A stretch of 64,000 bases of DNA from JAPLDB01 sp038206355 (lineage in GTDB: Bacteria; Bacteroidota; Bacteroidia; AKYH767-A; 2013-40CM-41-45): positions 17,158 through 81,157 of the forward strand of contig JBBRAY010000012.1 of the NCBI GenBank assembly GCA_038206355.1. The letters are read 5' to 3'. A program made the position numbers and the translations under genes. Positions 8,935-18,841 of the stretch are shown piece by piece. The notes under the pieces are model-generated. The model was given only the letters and a program-made list of their open reading frames with translations, searched no databases and was not told the origin of the DNA. Position 1 is the first letter of the stretch; each line of letters starts with the position of its first letter.

Positions 8935-9741
8935 TTATGCTTCCTTATACTTCGATGCAAATGTCTGGACAATGCTATAACCTGCCTCATCTATACCATA
9001 AGTGATACTGTCAATTTTATTTGTAAAAAAATTGTAAAAAATAATTGCCAACGCCGATGTTCCGATTCCGAGTGCAGTATTAATAAGGGCTTCTGATATA
9101 CCCGTTGACAGCGCTACGGCATCAGGTGCACCTGCCTGTGCCAATGCCTGAAATGCGCGGATCATTCCGAATACTGTTCCAAGCAGTCCAAGTAAAGTGG
9201 CAATGGAAGCGATGGTAGAAATGATCACCAGGTTTTTCGATAGCATCGGCAGTTCAAGTGTAGTTGCTTCTTCCAGCTCTTTCTGAATAGCCAGAATCTT
9301 TCTTTCCTTATCGAGGTTCTTATCAGCTTCAATCATCTGATACATATTAATACCTGCATCCACCACGTTGGCAATTGAACCACGTTGTTTTTTGCATTCT
9401 GCTTTTGCACCTTCAAGGTCGCCGCTTTTCATCATTCCCCGGATCTTTGATACAAAAGATTCAATACTTGAATTCCCTTTCGACTTCCTTATGCTAATGA
9501 ATCTTTCAATTGTAAATATTACAACGATCAGGAAGCATGTTATCAATATTGGCACCATGAACCCTCCTTTGTGCATCGTTCCGAAATAATTGATTGGATT
9601 ATTTTCGGGATTATTATCCTGAAAATTGGCCGAGTCACCCAACACCAACATATAGAAGGCGAGTGCAATTAAAAATGCGATCGGAATTACAATTGCTACT
9701 AACATGGATTTTAATCCACCAGCGGATTCTTGCTTGCTCAT
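8935..9741 (-). CDS. exbB: ExbB/TolQ/MotA-family proton channel protein
   Basis: 268 residues with an N-terminal membrane segment, a second helix (GGFMVPILITCFLIVVIFT), a large cytoplasmic loop (KIRGMMKSGDLEGAKAECKK) and the two conserved C-terminal helices. The ExbB signature is LVIISTIASIATLLGLLGTV followed by FGMIRAFQ and STGISEALINTALGIGTSAL. The protein forms the proton channel that powers TonB. It is the first gene of the minus-strand operon reaching to the TPR gene at 3652. The 233-base region upstream of it is the likely promoter zone, although no perfect TAnnTTTG box is visible. Confidence 0.93.
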   Translation of the reverse strand: MSKQESAGGLKSMLVAIVIPIAFLIALAFYMLVLGDSANFQDNNPENNPINYFGTMHKGGFMVPILITCFLIVVIFTIERFISIRKSKGNSSIESFVSKIRGMMKSGDLEGAKAECKKQRGSIANVVDAGINMYQMIEADKNLDKERKILAIQKELEEATTLELPMLSKNLVIISTIASIATLLGLLGTVFGMIRAFQALAQAGAPDAVALSTGISEALINTALGIGTSALAIIFYNFFTNKIDSITYGIDEAGYSIVQTFASKYKEA

Positions 9742-9974
9742 ATTAAATTAAGATTTATGTTTAAAATTATTCTTGTGAGAATTAAATTGGTAATGCCTTT
9801 GAAATTAAGGGACGCAATAATAGGAAATTCTGTTCAGATGCAAAACCACGATTTTTCTTTTGATAATGAGGTGACAAATTGATAAATGACTACTTCCTTC
9901 GGGAAACCCAAATGGTTTTAAGTAAGATTCCTGTTAAACACTTAGGTCATCCCGGTTATTGCATTACTAAATTC

Positions 9975-12900
9975 CTATTTATTCCCCTTCACGAAGCGGG
10001 CTTGTCTGGAACTTTTACCACCGTCATCTTGAAAGTTGATTTTCAAATTATATACTCCACTCTCCAGACTGTGAATATTTATCAAAATCTGATTTAAGCC
10101 TGATGATACATTCTGTTTTAGGAGCATTGCAGTCTGGCCAAGACCATCTTCAATGGTGATGTCAAAAATCCCCTCGACGTGACTATTGAATTCAACATGC
10201 AATTGTTCATCGGCAGGATTCGGAAAAACATAAATATCATTGTCACCTTTATCAATTTTCACGGCAACAACATCGCTATGTGTGAATTGGCCGTTATAAT
10301 CAACCTGGGTAAGGCGGTAATAGTTGATTCCGGTAAGCGGATTAGGATCAAAGTACTCATAATTCAAGGTGATATTGGAATTCCCTGCTCCTCTCACCTT
10401 TCCGATCGTTTCGAAAGAGAATCCATTTCTGCTTCGACCGATCTGGAAATGATCGTTATTGATTTCTGATGAAGTAATCCATGAGCACATAACTCCTGAA
10501 TGTTTCTCTTCCGCTATAAATGAAACGAGTGTAATCGGCAATGGGTTCCCATATTGAACAGTGGCAAAGTCGGAGAAGTTGCTCATCGATGTTCTGATTG
10601 TTGATGCAGCAGAACTTGCTCCACTGCACAATCCATTTAACGCCCAGGCTCCTGTTCCTGTTGGTGTTCGTTTCATTACCGTCCATGCAAGGCCCACATC
10701 ATTCGTATAACTGCGGTTATAGAGTGTTGTAGTATAAGTTCCTGTTGGTGAGCCCGTGCTGGCATCAATAGTCCAGTAGCCGTGATTGAATGCAGGAAAG
10801 AGAGAATAATTATTCGTCGGACATTCACTTGATACAGGTCCGTTTGGAACGCCGGCCCAACTACTAAAATAGCTTAAGAGATTATAGGATGATGAAGGTG
10901 GCGCAGTAAATGAGATGTTTGCACGTTCATATCCCATTGCTGCATTTCCCACGGGAAAATCATAAGCAACGGCAGTGGTTCCGATGGCCCTTCTCAATCG
11001 TCCTTCTACGTAACTGGAAATATTTCCGGGTGATATACTTGCAGAAGCACTGTTCAGATCATTTACTTCAAGCGTCGCGCCGGTAATTATTTTTCCCAAT
11101 GTAAGTGTAAGTGACCCGGCAGTTCCAATATTCATTGTGCTGTTGGCTCCGGTTAACGTAACTCCTGTTCCGGTATGATTCATTAATACATTGGTGAGCG
11201 TAATTGAGCCATTCGAATTGGTAAATGTCTGTGCTGCCGTTCCGTTAAATTCCAATGTACCTGTACCTATATTGCTGAATGTAGTGTTGCCGTTGAAGTT
11301 GTTAAAATTTCCTGCCAGCTTTATATATTTTCCGGAAGTATTAAAAATGCTGGTACCATTCGACGTCGTAAAGCTGCCTGCTATATCAAGGTCCTGGTTC
11401 AGGACGACACTTCCGCCGGCTTTATTGATCACCAGATTCGGGAAACGGTTACCTCCGGTTAAGCTGCCATTAATTGTTTGAACTGTTGATGGATTAATAA
11501 ATTGAATTGTTGAAGTAGCTGCTGCATTCAAAGTACCATTGTTTGTATAGTCTCCGCAGATAGAAACGGTAACACCGGCATTGATGGTAAGTGTGGCTCC
11601 TGTGCTGATCACAAGATTTTTAACGGTCTGATTGGTAGCGATAACGGGCTGGTTCACTGTTGAAGGAACCACGATAGCATCAATGCTGCAGGTCGGTATT
11701 GCACATCCGCCCCAGTTAGGCGCCTGAACCCAGTCGGTACTTATACCTCCGCTCCAGGTAACGCTACCAGATGAAGGTGTGTAGTTGATTGGTGAACTTC
11801 CGAAATTCATTGTAAAGCCGGAAGTACTATTCGAAAAATTACTTACGTCCAATAAATAAACATCCCCTGCAGTAACGGGAAGTGAAGCATCATAAGCTGC
11901 GCCAAAACCCGGGTATGCAGGAGGTGAAGTTCCGGCTGTGCTGTAAATCCCTGTTACGCCGAGATAACTGTAATTGCAACGAACAGGCGCAGCACTTGAG
12001 GCAATGGCTGCGCAGGTAGTTGCGCCGCTTCCGCCGATTTTCCAAAGTGCAAAATCGTAATCTGTACCAACGGTACTTGGCGCACCGGGCCAGTCGTTTG
12101 GAATAATATTAAAAGTTAAGGTTCCGTTTGCGCCGATATTAATCTGGTAAAATGCTGATCCGCGCTCACCGCTTAATAGACAATTGGAGCCACCTCCCGG
12201 AAAGTCACAGATATTTCCGAAAGCCTGCCATCCCGGGTCTCCTACGGTAATTGTAGAATTACAAACGGGATTAGGTGTGGCACATTCCTGTCCGTAAGCT
12301 GGAGGTATGCTTTGCGTGGCAGGGTCTATTACAATGATTCCGAATGACCCTGTTAAATTGCTGTAGCCATCAACAACGATGTAATATGTAGCTCCGGCTG
12401 TGAGGCCTGTAAGAATTAATTCGGAGTTGTAATTCAGGGTGCTGCCGCAAGCCGGCGCATCATCATTACAATTTACATAGGTCATCGCTGCACCGCATGG
12501 ACCGCTGTAAACTGCTATCTGGGAATTTGTGAGTGATCCCGGAGATGTTCTGATTCTTAACTGTCCGGAGGCCGGGGCAACGACACTATACCAAACGGAA
12601 TTAATGGTATTGGGTGTCAGCCAGCATGGGTGAGTTGCAGGTTCTCCTGTACCCCCGCTGCAATTATTATTTCCTTGTGCATAAACTCCAAGCGCAAGTG
12701 GGACGGCATTGCAGGGAAGGTCATTTGCAGGTCCTGAGCCGTAGGAAATGATATTAATATTATACACTGCACTCGTTGGAGGCGCCCAGGTATCTACTAT
12801 AATGTAATAAGTTCCTGCAGCAGGAAGAACAACGCTGCCGGTAAGTGTTCCGGAAGTAGCTCCTCCGTTATTTGCAAGGCAAACAGTACCACCTGATCCC

Positions 12901-14420
12901 GGACAACCCTGATAAACCTGGTATCCGATATAGTTGGTGCTGGTTCCCGAAAGTGTAATGCCAATACATTCGGGGCCTGATGCGATATATCTGTAAACTT
13001 TATCTTCTCCCGATTCATAAAAAGATCCGCATGAACCCAGACTTGCATTTGAGTAATCATTTCCGAAGCATGCTGTTGTTTCTCCGGACAATGAAAAAGG
13101 AAGTGCCGGAATAGAGTACGGATTTCCGCAGGTGATACCCGGCGCAACACCGGTGGGATTACTGATGCTAATGTTGTATGATGGAATACAATATGGTGAT
13201 GCAAACTGATCAACAACGAGGTAGTAGGTTAATCCTGCGATCAGGTTTGCGCAGAGACTTTGATTCCCATCGCTGCTCTGAGAATAACCAACACAGGTGC
13301 CGGGCGTGCCGCTGCAACTGCTTACCATCGGGCATCCCTGAAATAAAGTAATTCCCACCCATGTGCTGAGACTGGTTACTGTAATTGTAGATGTCCCATT
13401 AAGGGCGGGGACGAAAACGAAGACTTCATCCTCTGCAGTAGTATAAGAGGGACTTCCGCAAGAGGCAGAATTTGTTGACGTGATGTCATCAACTTTACCA
13501 CATGTAGTCCGGTTGATACTTGTATAAGGTAATGACGGAACGGCAATTGTTCCGGTTCCTGTTGAGCAGCCGCCCGCTACTACAGGAGCTGATATCGTGA
13601 GATTGCTGAAAGCATTACAAAATGGCGTGCTCCATGAATCCAGAACGAGATAGTAGGTAACGCCGGCCTGCAAACAAACTGCAAGTGTTTTATTTCCTGT
13701 GGAACTCTGGCTATTGGCGACACACGTTCCGCCCTGGCCGAGTAAAGGACAACCATTGTAAAGCATGAGCGCAGTGTAAGAACCGGTTGATGTGAGATTA
13801 ATGGTTACTGTTCCTGTAGTTGCAGGAGTAAAAATATAAACGCGGTCTTCGCCGGTAAAATAAAAAGTACTTCCACAAATATTCGTGTTGGCCGCTGTAA
13901 GATCATCGCCGGCCCCACAGGTTGTTCCTGCTCCTGATGCATATGGTAGTGAAACAACGTTGGTAACACCACCACCAAGATTTCCCGGACAAGAAAGTGG
14001 CGCTGCATATTTATAAACCATTGTTCCGAGGTTTGCACCGGTAGCCTGACATGAAAATAAATTTATAAGTACCCGGTAGTTTGCTGTGGTAACGCACGTC
14101 CATGTCAGCGACGACTGCAATCCACAGTAGTCATCATTATATCCTCCGGCATAGATTCCGGCATTATCCAGAAGGGTGATTTGTGTGTCAAAAGCACTGT
14201 TACCTCCGTCGGCAATGCAAAAGGAAAAATAATATGTACGGCCGGCAGTTGCTGCAAAGGAATAGTAAGTGCCCGCCGGAACTGCTGCTGTACCTGCACT
14301 GCTCCATGCCACGCCGGGAACAATAACACCACCGTTAGAACCTCCTGAACATTGGGCAAATAAATTAAATGTTGAAACTGTGAAAAGAAGAAAAAAAGAA
14401 TAATGTAAAACTCTTTTCAT
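9975..14420 (-). CDS. Giant repeat-containing T9SS-exported surface protein
   Basis: About 1481 residues. The ATG at 14420 gives a clean signal peptide (MKRVLHYSFFLLFTVSTF then NLFAQ); the longer frame to 14468 does not. The body holds at least three copies of a roughly 140-residue beta-rich unit (residues about 140-580) with a CGxxDD entry, a GED/AEDxVFVFxPA strand, a CxxxQSSxGN segment and an AGxTYYLVVD strand. Related NDLPCNAVPL-type domains and a G8-like beta-helical stretch with repeated LVI..GATLTI follow. The C-terminus (VFPNPADEQLHVEF onward) is a type A T9SS sorting domain. It is therefore expected to be secreted across the outer membrane by T9SS and anchored or released. The function is unknown; adhesion or surface-layer roles are the usual inference. 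Confidence 0.88.
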   Translation of the reverse strand: MKRVLHYSFFLLFTVSTFNLFAQCSGGSNGGVIVPGVAWSSAGTAAVPAGTYYSFAATAGRTYYFSFCIADGGNSAFDTQITLLDNAGIYAGGYNDDYCGLQSSLTWTCVTTANYRVLINLFSCQATGANLGTMVYKYAAPLSCPGNLGGGVTNVVSLPYASGAGTTCGAGDDLTAANTNICGSTFYFTGEDRVYIFTPATTGTVTINLTSTGSYTALMLYNGCPLLGQGGTCVANSQSSTGNKTLAVCLQAGVTYYLVLDSWSTPFCNAFSNLTISAPVVAGGCSTGTGTIAVPSLPYTSINRTTCGKVDDITSTNSASCGSPSYTTAEDEVFVFVPALNGTSTITVTSLSTWVGITLFQGCPMVSSCSGTPGTCVGYSQSSDGNQSLCANLIAGLTYYLVVDQFASPYCIPSYNISISNPTGVAPGITCGNPYSIPALPFSLSGETTACFGNDYSNASLGSCGSFYESGEDKVYRYIASGPECIGITLSGTSTNYIGYQVYQGCPGSGGTVCLANNGGATSGTLTGSVVLPAAGTYYIIVDTWAPPTSAVYNINIISYGSGPANDLPCNAVPLALGVYAQGNNNCSGGTGEPATHPCWLTPNTINSVWYSVVAPASGQLRIRTSPGSLTNSQIAVYSGPCGAAMTYVNCNDDAPACGSTLNYNSELILTGLTAGATYYIVVDGYSNLTGSFGIIVIDPATQSIPPAYGQECATPNPVCNSTITVGDPGWQAFGNICDFPGGGSNCLLSGERGSAFYQINIGANGTLTFNIIPNDWPGAPSTVGTDYDFALWKIGGSGATTCAAIASSAAPVRCNYSYLGVTGIYSTAGTSPPAYPGFGAAYDASLPVTAGDVYLLDVSNFSNSTSGFTMNFGSSPINYTPSSGSVTWSGGISTDWVQAPNWGGCAIPTCSIDAIVVPSTVNQPVIATNQTVKNLVISTGATLTINAGVTVSICGDYTNNGTLNAAATSTIQFINPSTVQTINGSLTGGNRFPNLVINKAGGSVVLNQDLDIAGSFTTSNGTSIFNTSGKYIKLAGNFNNFNGNTTFSNIGTGTLEFNGTAAQTFTNSNGSITLTNVLMNHTGTGVTLTGANSTMNIGTAGSLTLTLGKIITGATLEVNDLNSASASISPGNISSYVEGRLRRAIGTTAVAYDFPVGNAAMGYERANISFTAPPSSSYNLLSYFSSWAGVPNGPVSSECPTNNYSLFPAFNHGYWTIDASTGSPTGTYTTTLYNRSYTNDVGLAWTVMKRTPTGTGAWALNGLCSGASSAASTIRTSMSNFSDFATVQYGNPLPITLVSFIAEEKHSGVMCSWITSSEINNDHFQIGRSRNGFSFETIGKVRGAGNSNITLNYEYFDPNPLTGINYYRLTQVDYNGQFTHSDVVAVKIDKGDNDIYVFPNPADEQLHVEFNSHVEGIFDITIEDGLGQTAMLLKQNVSSGLNQILINIHSLESGVYNLKINFQDDGGKSSRQARFVKGNK

Positions 14421-14509
14421 AATAAAATCAATAAACCATTCAGTAAATGTATTAAAAAAACATACCAATAATGAACAATATATTCGAATATGGGCTTCCT
14501 GTGACCTGC

Positions 14510-15076
14510 TTAAAATCCAACATTCGTCCTGAATAGCTTAACGGCAATGGCCAGTAATATTATTCCGAACACTTTTCTAAGGATACTGATGCCGGCAACA
14601 CCCAGAATTTTTTCCACACGAAAAAGATTCCTCAATACAAGAAAAACAGGAATGAGATTGATGATGATACCAATGATGATGGTAGGAATATCGTAAACAG
14701 CACGCAATGAAAGCAAGGTGGTCATGGTTCCTGTTCCTGCAATTAGCGGAAATGCGACCGGGACGATTGAAGCTGTTTCAGGAATGTCATCTTTGTAAAG
14801 TTTAATTCCAAGAATCATTTCGAGGGCGAGGAAAAATAAAACAAGGGATCCGGCAATGGCAAATGAATGTACATCAACGCCGATAAAATTCAGTATCGTT
14901 TCACCTAAAAATAAGAATCCGACCATGATCAGCAACGATACCAATGTTGCTTGTGCAGATTTAATTCTTCCTGCCTTCCTTTTTACTTCAAGCAATACCG
15001 GAATTGATCCGACTACGTCAATTACAGCAAACAGAATTGCGGAAACGGTAAGTATATCCCTTAGGTTTAAAGTCAT
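14510..15076 (-). CDS. MarC-family integral membrane protein
   Basis: 188 residues with about six transmembrane helices. The start (ILTVSAILFAVIDVVGSIPV), the internal FLGETILNFIGVDVHSFAIA and GTMTTLLSLRA match the MarC/UPF0056 family. The biochemical role of this family is not settled; the old link with multiple antibiotic resistance is not supported for E. coli MarC. It lies 19 bases downstream of the deiminase gene, so YafV-like amidase, deiminase and marC may form one minus-strand transcript. Confidence 0.9.
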   Translation of the reverse strand: MTLNLRDILTVSAILFAVIDVVGSIPVLLEVKRKAGRIKSAQATLVSLLIMVGFLFLGETILNFIGVDVHSFAIAGSLVLFFLALEMILGIKLYKDDIPETASIVPVAFPLIAGTGTMTTLLSLRAVYDIPTIIIGIIINLIPVFLVLRNLFRVEKILGVAGISILRKVFGIILLAIAVKLFRTNVGF

Positions 15077-15095
15077 AAAATATTATTTATTTATT

Positions 15096-16826
15096 TCATC
15101 TCACAATTAGTTTTCCCGTGTCTTTCCTGTCATCAATTTTCATTTCTAAAAAATAAATACCCGGAGAAAGCGCACTGGCGTCAATATAAATAAATTGTTC
15201 ACCGGTTTTTATGATACCCTGATAAACAGACCGGACCTTTCTTCCGGTAACATCTGACAAATCAAGTGAACCCAACGATTCCCTGTTTACACTTATTGAA
15301 ACAGTTGCAAAGTTTGTTGCCGGATTCGGAAATGGAATGCCAAGTTTAAAGTCTGCAATGCTGTTGCTGTTAATTCCAACTGTAGACAATACATTGAACT
15401 TCCAGTATCCTGCCGGTGCCGGCATCGGACGTACCTGCGTTTTACCTGATACTGATGTTGCTTCAATATAATAATAAACCGTTGAACCGGCCGCATGTGC
15501 AGGGATGTATCCTGTCCAGTGAATGCCATCAGCAGAAGTCATAGATGCTGTTGCATAAGCCATGATTGTATCGGTGCGGAAATACAATGATGCAGAAGCT
15601 ATGGTGGAGCGGTGTTTAATCAATGCGTCAACCTGATACGGATTTGTAGCGTCATAAGTATCATGAAGTGCCTGATGAGAAATTAATAACGGATCTGCGG
15701 CAGCCACTTCTTTTGTGATGCAATGGATTGCCCCAAGAGAAGGAATGATTGCATTGCAATTTATTCCTACAACATTATAACCCGGCAATGCTTCTCTGTA
15801 AATGCGTAATGCAGTCGTGTCGTGTTGCAGGGCATAGGTTGGTACGATAACCGTTTTATTTACAAAAACAGAATTGGTATAGGTGCGGTAATCGCCACCA
15901 TTATTTGGATAATTTCCTCCGGCATCGGGCGGACTGGGGATGCGCACAACTTTATAAGGCGTTCCAAATACTGAATTGTAATTGTTGAGTACAAAGTTCA
16001 GGTTGGCCTCTATTTGCGGGCCATCGGCAATGCCCTGAGGATATTCCGCCATCAGAATTGTTTCTTCATCGAGGAGTTTCATGTGCATGTCAATGTGATG
16101 GATAGCATCATAAGGAAGTGTTTCCATTTTTATGTAGCGGTCAATGCCCATGAATTTTTTTAAGGTTGTATCAATCTGAGCAATGGTTTTGGTCGGGTTT
16201 TCATTGAGTATAAGTTTGGATGAAAATGCTGTTCCAAAACCATCAACCATAAAATTTCCTCCGGTATGAATGAGGTCGTAAGGCGAAGCGGACATTTCAT
16301 ACATAGGCAAACCGGTATAACGCATGATTCCTGAAGGCATGGTATCGTCTTTAGGTCGCGGTCGGTTATAAATCCAGTCAATCAAAGCCAGTGAATCCAC
16401 ATCGTCGGTATAAATATTCCATGGGCCGTAGTCACGGCACCATATTGAATTGAAAGGAACCAACAGGTAATGAACGTTAGTCAAAGGAACGCCATTGGAA
16501 TTGAGATAACTGATCACTGTATTTGAATCGCTGCATATAATATAAACCTGAGTTTCAGTTTGCGAATAGCGCACAATGTCTTTCAATATGGTTGTATAGC
16601 TTGTCCATGCAATGATGAGTGCATCAATCTCTTCCCATTCTGCGCCGGCACGAACAGGGGAAACGGGAGGCGTTGTGATTCCGGATGTAACCTGGTTTTG
16701 CGGATAGTTGCGGAGGTATTCTCCCATCTGCGATTTTTCCGTTTCAGTCATTCTGTGAGAGAATGGCTGCGCAAAAAGAGAAAGGGATAGCAGGAAGAAA
16801 AATGGAAGTACTATTTTTTTCATCAT
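15096..16826 (-). CDS. T9SS-exported agmatine/peptidylarginine deiminase-family protein
   Basis: 576 residues. A signal peptide (MMKKIVLPFFFLLSLSLFAQ) precedes a PAD_porph/agmatine deiminase domain (about residues 60-390). Family motifs are EWEEIDALIIAW, the substrate-site sequence WCRDYGPW, GGNFMVDGFGTAFSS, HIDMHMKLLD (catalytic His) and the catalytic cysteine in LGAIHCITKEV. A beta-sandwich of about 90 residues and a type A T9SS sorting domain (GIPFPNPATNFATVSI to the end) follow. The family hydrolyses guanidino groups of agmatine or C-terminal peptidyl-arginine, releasing ammonia. Having both a signal peptide and a T9SS tail resembles Porphyromonas PPAD more than cytosolic AguA. Which substrate it uses cannot be told from sequence. 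Confidence 0.88.
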   Translation of the reverse strand: MMKKIVLPFFFLLSLSLFAQPFSHRMTETEKSQMGEYLRNYPQNQVTSGITTPPVSPVRAGAEWEEIDALIIAWTSYTTILKDIVRYSQTETQVYIICSDSNTVISYLNSNGVPLTNVHYLLVPFNSIWCRDYGPWNIYTDDVDSLALIDWIYNRPRPKDDTMPSGIMRYTGLPMYEMSASPYDLIHTGGNFMVDGFGTAFSSKLILNENPTKTIAQIDTTLKKFMGIDRYIKMETLPYDAIHHIDMHMKLLDEETILMAEYPQGIADGPQIEANLNFVLNNYNSVFGTPYKVVRIPSPPDAGGNYPNNGGDYRTYTNSVFVNKTVIVPTYALQHDTTALRIYREALPGYNVVGINCNAIIPSLGAIHCITKEVAAADPLLISHQALHDTYDATNPYQVDALIKHRSTIASASLYFRTDTIMAYATASMTSADGIHWTGYIPAHAAGSTVYYYIEATSVSGKTQVRPMPAPAGYWKFNVLSTVGINSNSIADFKLGIPFPNPATNFATVSISVNRESLGSLDLSDVTGRKVRSVYQGIIKTGEQFIYIDASALSPGIYFLEMKIDDRKDTGKLIVR

Positions 16827-16849
16827 CAGGTTATTTCAGGTTTTCGAAA

Positions 16850-17638
16850 CTACAATTTTATGGTGAAGTGGTCAGCGTCTTCAAGGAATGGAAGGTGCTT
16901 GCGAAAGTCCACGAGTTCAGTTTTGATTAAAGTTACAGTTTCAATACTTTCTTCATGGGGATTGATGCCACTGATAATTTCTCCCTTGCAATTGATAATG
17001 GCTGATTCACCTGAATGATAAACGTCGTTGCCGTCATTGCCAATCCTGTTTAAGCCTGCAACATAACACTGGTTTTCGATGGCACGTGCGATCAGCAATT
17101 GATTCCAGGCGGTTATTCTTCTTTCGGGCCAGTTGGCAACATAAATGAGCAAGTCATAGTCAGCAGCTTTCGTTCTTCTGCTCCAGACAGGAAATCTGAG
17201 GTCGAAACATATTAGGGGTAAAATTTTCCAGCCTTTATATTCAATGATCTGTTTGTCTTTTCCGGGGGTATAAGTTTTTTCTTCATGGGCCAGCCGGAAT
17301 AAATGTCTTTTATCGTAATGCAAAAAAGATCCGTCCGGATTCATCCAGATGAGGCGGTTGAAGAAACTTCCATTTTCGGAAATGATGAGGCTGCCTGTTA
17401 CTACGCAATTTTTTTCCTTTGCTTTTTCTTTCATCCAGGTGATGGCATCTCCGTTCATGGGCTGCGCCATTGCAGCGGCATTCATGGTAAATCCTGTGCT
17501 GAACATTTCAGGTAGGATGATGAGGTCTGTCTCTTCATTTATTCCCGATATTTTTTCCGAAAACATCAGCAGGTTTGCCGCTGCATTTTCCCAGTGAAGC
17601 GCAGATTGAATAAGTGTAATTTTTAGCTGTTCTGACAT
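16850..17638 (-). CDS. Nitrilase-superfamily amidase, YafV/omega-amidase type
   Basis: 262 residues, full length for the carbon-nitrogen hydrolase fold. The Glu-Lys-Cys catalytic set is visible: glutamate in LIILPEMFSTGF, lysine in LHYDKRHLFR and cysteine in PLICFDLRFPVW. The FSTGF and YDKRHLFRLAHE motifs match the YafV/omega-amidase branch, which hydrolyses alpha-ketoglutaramate and similar omega-amides (metabolite repair after glutamine transamination). It is cytosolic with no signal peptide. It ends 23 bases before the deiminase gene on the same strand and is divergent from the GT4 gene. Confidence 0.9.
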   Translation of the reverse strand: MSEQLKITLIQSALHWENAAANLLMFSEKISGINEETDLIILPEMFSTGFTMNAAAMAQPMNGDAITWMKEKAKEKNCVVTGSLIISENGSFFNRLIWMNPDGSFLHYDKRHLFRLAHEEKTYTPGKDKQIIEYKGWKILPLICFDLRFPVWSRRTKAADYDLLIYVANWPERRITAWNQLLIARAIENQCYVAGLNRIGNDGNDVYHSGESAIINCKGEIISGINPHEESIETVTLIKTELVDFRKHLPFLEDADHFTIKL

Positions 17639-17713
17639 CAGTCAATTACAAAAGACGAAGATCGAAAAAAAGATGAAGCGGTTAAGGCCGATTTGTTCTT
17701 TCTTTGCCCGGAG

Positions 17714-18802
17714 ATGAAAGTACTTCATTTAAGTTCGGAAAAAAGCTGGCGCGGAGGTGAACAGCAAATGGCTTACCTCATTGAGGAGCTTCAGAAATCC
17801 GGCGTCACATCACATGCTGCCGTAAGGAAGGACTCTGCATTTGAAAGGTGGTGTGCGGAGAAGAAAATTCCGTTTACGTCGCTTGGCTTTAAGAATGATT
17901 TTGATTTTTCTTCTGCTTTTTCCCTGATGAAATATTGTAAAAATGAAAAAGTGGATGTCATTCATTTGCATTCATCACGCAGTCATGGTATAGCTGTATT
18001 TGCTGCTGCGCTTGGAAACAGGGTCCCTCTTGTATTGTCGCGGCGTGTTGACTTTCCATTGAAAAAAAATTTTCTTTCTCAATGGAAGTACAATCACCGG
18101 GCGATTAAAAAAGTTATTTGCGTCTCCGATAGGATCAAAGAGATCGTTGGCTCAGCGATTAAGCATCCGGAGCGATGTATAACGGTATACGACGGAATTG
18201 ATCTGCACCGATTTGAAGGTAAAGGAAAGCGGGGAACGCTGCGAAAGGAATTCGGAATAGATTCCGATGTATATCTGATCGGCAACATCGCTGCCATTGC
18301 TCCGCATAAAGATTACTTCACATTTCTTAAAACGGTAAAATTACTTTCAGGAAAAACGAAAGCAAAATTTCTCATTGCAGGGGAAGGTCCAATGCGTGGA
18401 GAAATTGAAAGAGCAATTCATGAGATGAATCTGCAGAATGACGTCATCCTTCTTGGTTTCAGAAATGACATTGAAAATGTTTTTGCAGACCTTGATGTAT
18501 TGCTTTATACGTCGAAGGAAGAAGGCCTCGGTTCTACTTTGCTTGATGCAATGGCCAATGGACTGCCTGTTGTGACTACTGAGGCGGGAGGGATTCCGGA
18601 AATTGTTAAAAACGGATTCAACGGATTAACTGCTCCTGTCGGGGATTCCCAAATGCTTGCCGGGCTGGTAATGAAAATGCTCAGTGAGAATGCGCTGCGG
18701 GAAAGAATAATTCAAGATGCGAAAGTTTTTGTAAAAGGTTTTTCAGTGGAGATAATGGCCGGAAAAACCCTCGCCGTTTACAATGAAATACTCAAGAGAT
18801 AG
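17714..18802 (+). CDS. Glycosyltransferase family 4 protein
   Basis: About 362 residues with the GT-B two-domain fold. The ATG at 17714 gives the canonical start MKVLHLSSEKSWRGGEQQM, with the glycine-rich acceptor loop at once; the longer frame adds seven unrelated residues. The C-terminal domain has the donor motif EEGLGSTLLDAMANGLPVVT followed by GGIPEIV, which contains the E-x7-E type signature of retaining GT4 enzymes. It is probably involved in cell-surface polysaccharide or lipopolysaccharide sugar transfer. It stands alone here, divergent from the amidase gene, and its substrate is unknown. Confidence 0.88.
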   Translation: MKVLHLSSEKSWRGGEQQMAYLIEELQKSGVTSHAAVRKDSAFERWCAEKKIPFTSLGFKNDFDFSSAFSLMKYCKNEKVDVIHLHSSRSHGIAVFAAALGNRVPLVLSRRVDFPLKKNFLSQWKYNHRAIKKVICVSDRIKEIVGSAIKHPERCITVYDGIDLHRFEGKGKRGTLRKEFGIDSDVYLIGNIAAIAPHKDYFTFLKTVKLLSGKTKAKFLIAGEGPMRGEIERAIHEMNLQNDVILLGFRNDIENVFADLDVLLYTSKEEGLGSTLLDAMANGLPVVTTEAGGIPEIVKNGFNGLTAPVGDSQMLAGLVMKMLSENALRERIIQDAKVFVKGFSVEIMAGKTLAVYNEILKR

Positions 18803-18841
18803 ATTGAAAATCCAATTACAATTACGGCAGTGCAAATAATT

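Noticed and set aside
10179..10469. Plus-strand frames within the giant T9SS gene (also 11191-11481)
   Set aside because: They lie opposite a long, clearly coding frame with repeats and a sorting domain and have no features of their own.
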